Below are positions 5,627 to 5,793 of a stretch of DNA of 5,793 nucleotides, one piece after another; position 1 is the first letter of the stretch; each line of letters begins with the position of its first letter. The notes beneath the pieces were generated by a model that was not told the origin of the DNA, searched no databases, and saw nothing but the letters and a program-made list of their open reading frames with translations. The stretch comes from Planctomycetota bacterium (lineage in GTDB: Bacteria; Planctomycetota; MHYJ01; JACQXL01), in contig JASEHY010000095.1 of NCBI GenBank assembly GCA_030018555.1, forward strand, positions 1-5,793, in the 5' to 3' direction. The translations under genes were made by a program, and so were the position numbers.

Positions 5627-5708
5627 GGCGGGAAGGTGTTAATATCGGGGGTTTTTTGACCATTTTTGACCCCCTAAAATCGCCCGAAATGAACACCTTC
5701 GTCCCGCC
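5627..5708. repeat. Long imperfect inverted repeat, possible small MITE-like element
   Basis: GGCGGGAAGGTGTT (5627-5640) is mirrored by AACACCTTCGTCCCGCC (5692-5708), pairing fully apart from a small bulge. Inward, AATATCGGGGG on one strand faces CATTTCGGGCG on the other, extending the arms to about 30 bases with a few mismatches. The centre holds the direct repeat TTTTTGACC-a-TTTTTGACC (5652-5670) and GGGGGT/ACCCCC. Because the arms are alike, both strands can be read as KVLISG or KVFISG, which produces spurious ORFs. No transposase or clear target-site duplication is visible. Confidence 0.55.
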
Positions 5709-5718
5709 CTGGCGGGAC
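5701..5718. repeat. 8-bp hairpin GTCCCGCC-ct-GGCGGGAC
   Basis: The arms pair perfectly with a 2-nt loop. The left arm is also used by the long inverted repeat ending at 5708, so the two structures compete. No T-run follows on either strand, so it is not a canonical terminator. Confidence 0.7.
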
Positions 5719-5720
5719 AA

Positions 5721-5793
5721 CCCCATTGATTTATAAGGAGTTATACGAAGGGGGATACCCCTGCCCCCCTCCCCCCCTGCCTCTGATTGCCAG
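5721..5793. other. Right-edge intergenic tail with G/C runs
   Basis: I see no gene here. An AT-rich stretch with TTTATAAGGAGTTATA (5730-5745) is followed by GGGG-ata-CCCC (5751-5761), then C6 (5764-5769) and C7 (5771-5777). On the minus strand the runs of 7, 6 and 4 G, separated by 1-2 nt, could form a G-quadruplex, or compete with the GGGG/CCCC hairpin. What lies upstream of polA beyond the edge is unknown. Confidence 0.5.

Noticed and set aside
5436..5726. Minus-strand open frame of 96 codons upstream of polA, and a plus-strand counterpart at 5417-5659
   Set aside because: Both are made of the hairpins and the long inverted repeat, overlap the polA promoter region, and lack ribosome binding sites.

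Overview
This is a bacterial window of about 5.8 kb with moderate to low GC. All coding evidence lies on the minus strand. Reading in the direction of transcription (right to left), it holds a repeat-rich upstream region, polA (DNA polymerase I), a palindrome-dense spacer, a 50-codon small ORF, a DNA methyltransferase of the beta class (type III Mod-like), and the first 186 codons of a DUF3800-family gene that runs off the left edge. The host cannot be fixed from sequence alone. A proofreading-competent PolA, many short GC-rich palindromes between and even inside genes, and tandem CACAGAT-type repeats suggest an uncultured or environmental bacterium (a Planctomycetota or candidate-phylum type is possible), but this is a weak guess.

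Right part (5414-5793): no convincing gene. It is packed with hairpins, a long imperfect inverted repeat (about 5627-5708) and G/C homopolymer runs. A promoter-like TTGACA / GATAAT pair sits immediately before the preferred polA start, so the polA mRNA may be nearly leaderless. polA (2657-5413) keeps all three activities on paper: 5' nuclease, 3'-5' exonuclease and polymerase. Near its C-terminus it carries an in-frame insertion of about 15 residues encoded by a near-perfect 34-bp palindrome. Fragments of similar sequence recur in the upstream intergenic region, so this looks like a small palindromic repeat that has entered an essential-type gene without breaking the frame.

Middle part (2202-2656): the half nearest polA is a patchwork of hairpins that can fold in alternative ways. 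The half nearest the methyltransferase has the best promoter in the window (TAGACA-16-TATAAT), a near-consensus Shine-Dalgarno sequence inside the loop of a 10-bp stem, and a 50-codon ORF. That ORF contains two inverted sets of 11-bp tandem repeats around a 7-bp inner hairpin and stops 3 nt before the methyltransferase ATG. The methyltransferase has no visible ribosome binding site of its own, so translational coupling through this structured leader ORF is plausible.

Left part (1-2201): the methyltransferase and the DUF3800 gene lie 54 nt apart and look like one operon. A Mod-like enzyme is normally partnered by a Res helicase/nuclease; here the first downstream gene is instead DUF3800. This suggests a restriction- or defence-like module with a DUF3800 component, or a Res gene further downstream outside the window. 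The structured leader ORF plus methyltransferase plus DUF3800 cassette is the best candidate for an undescribed system here.
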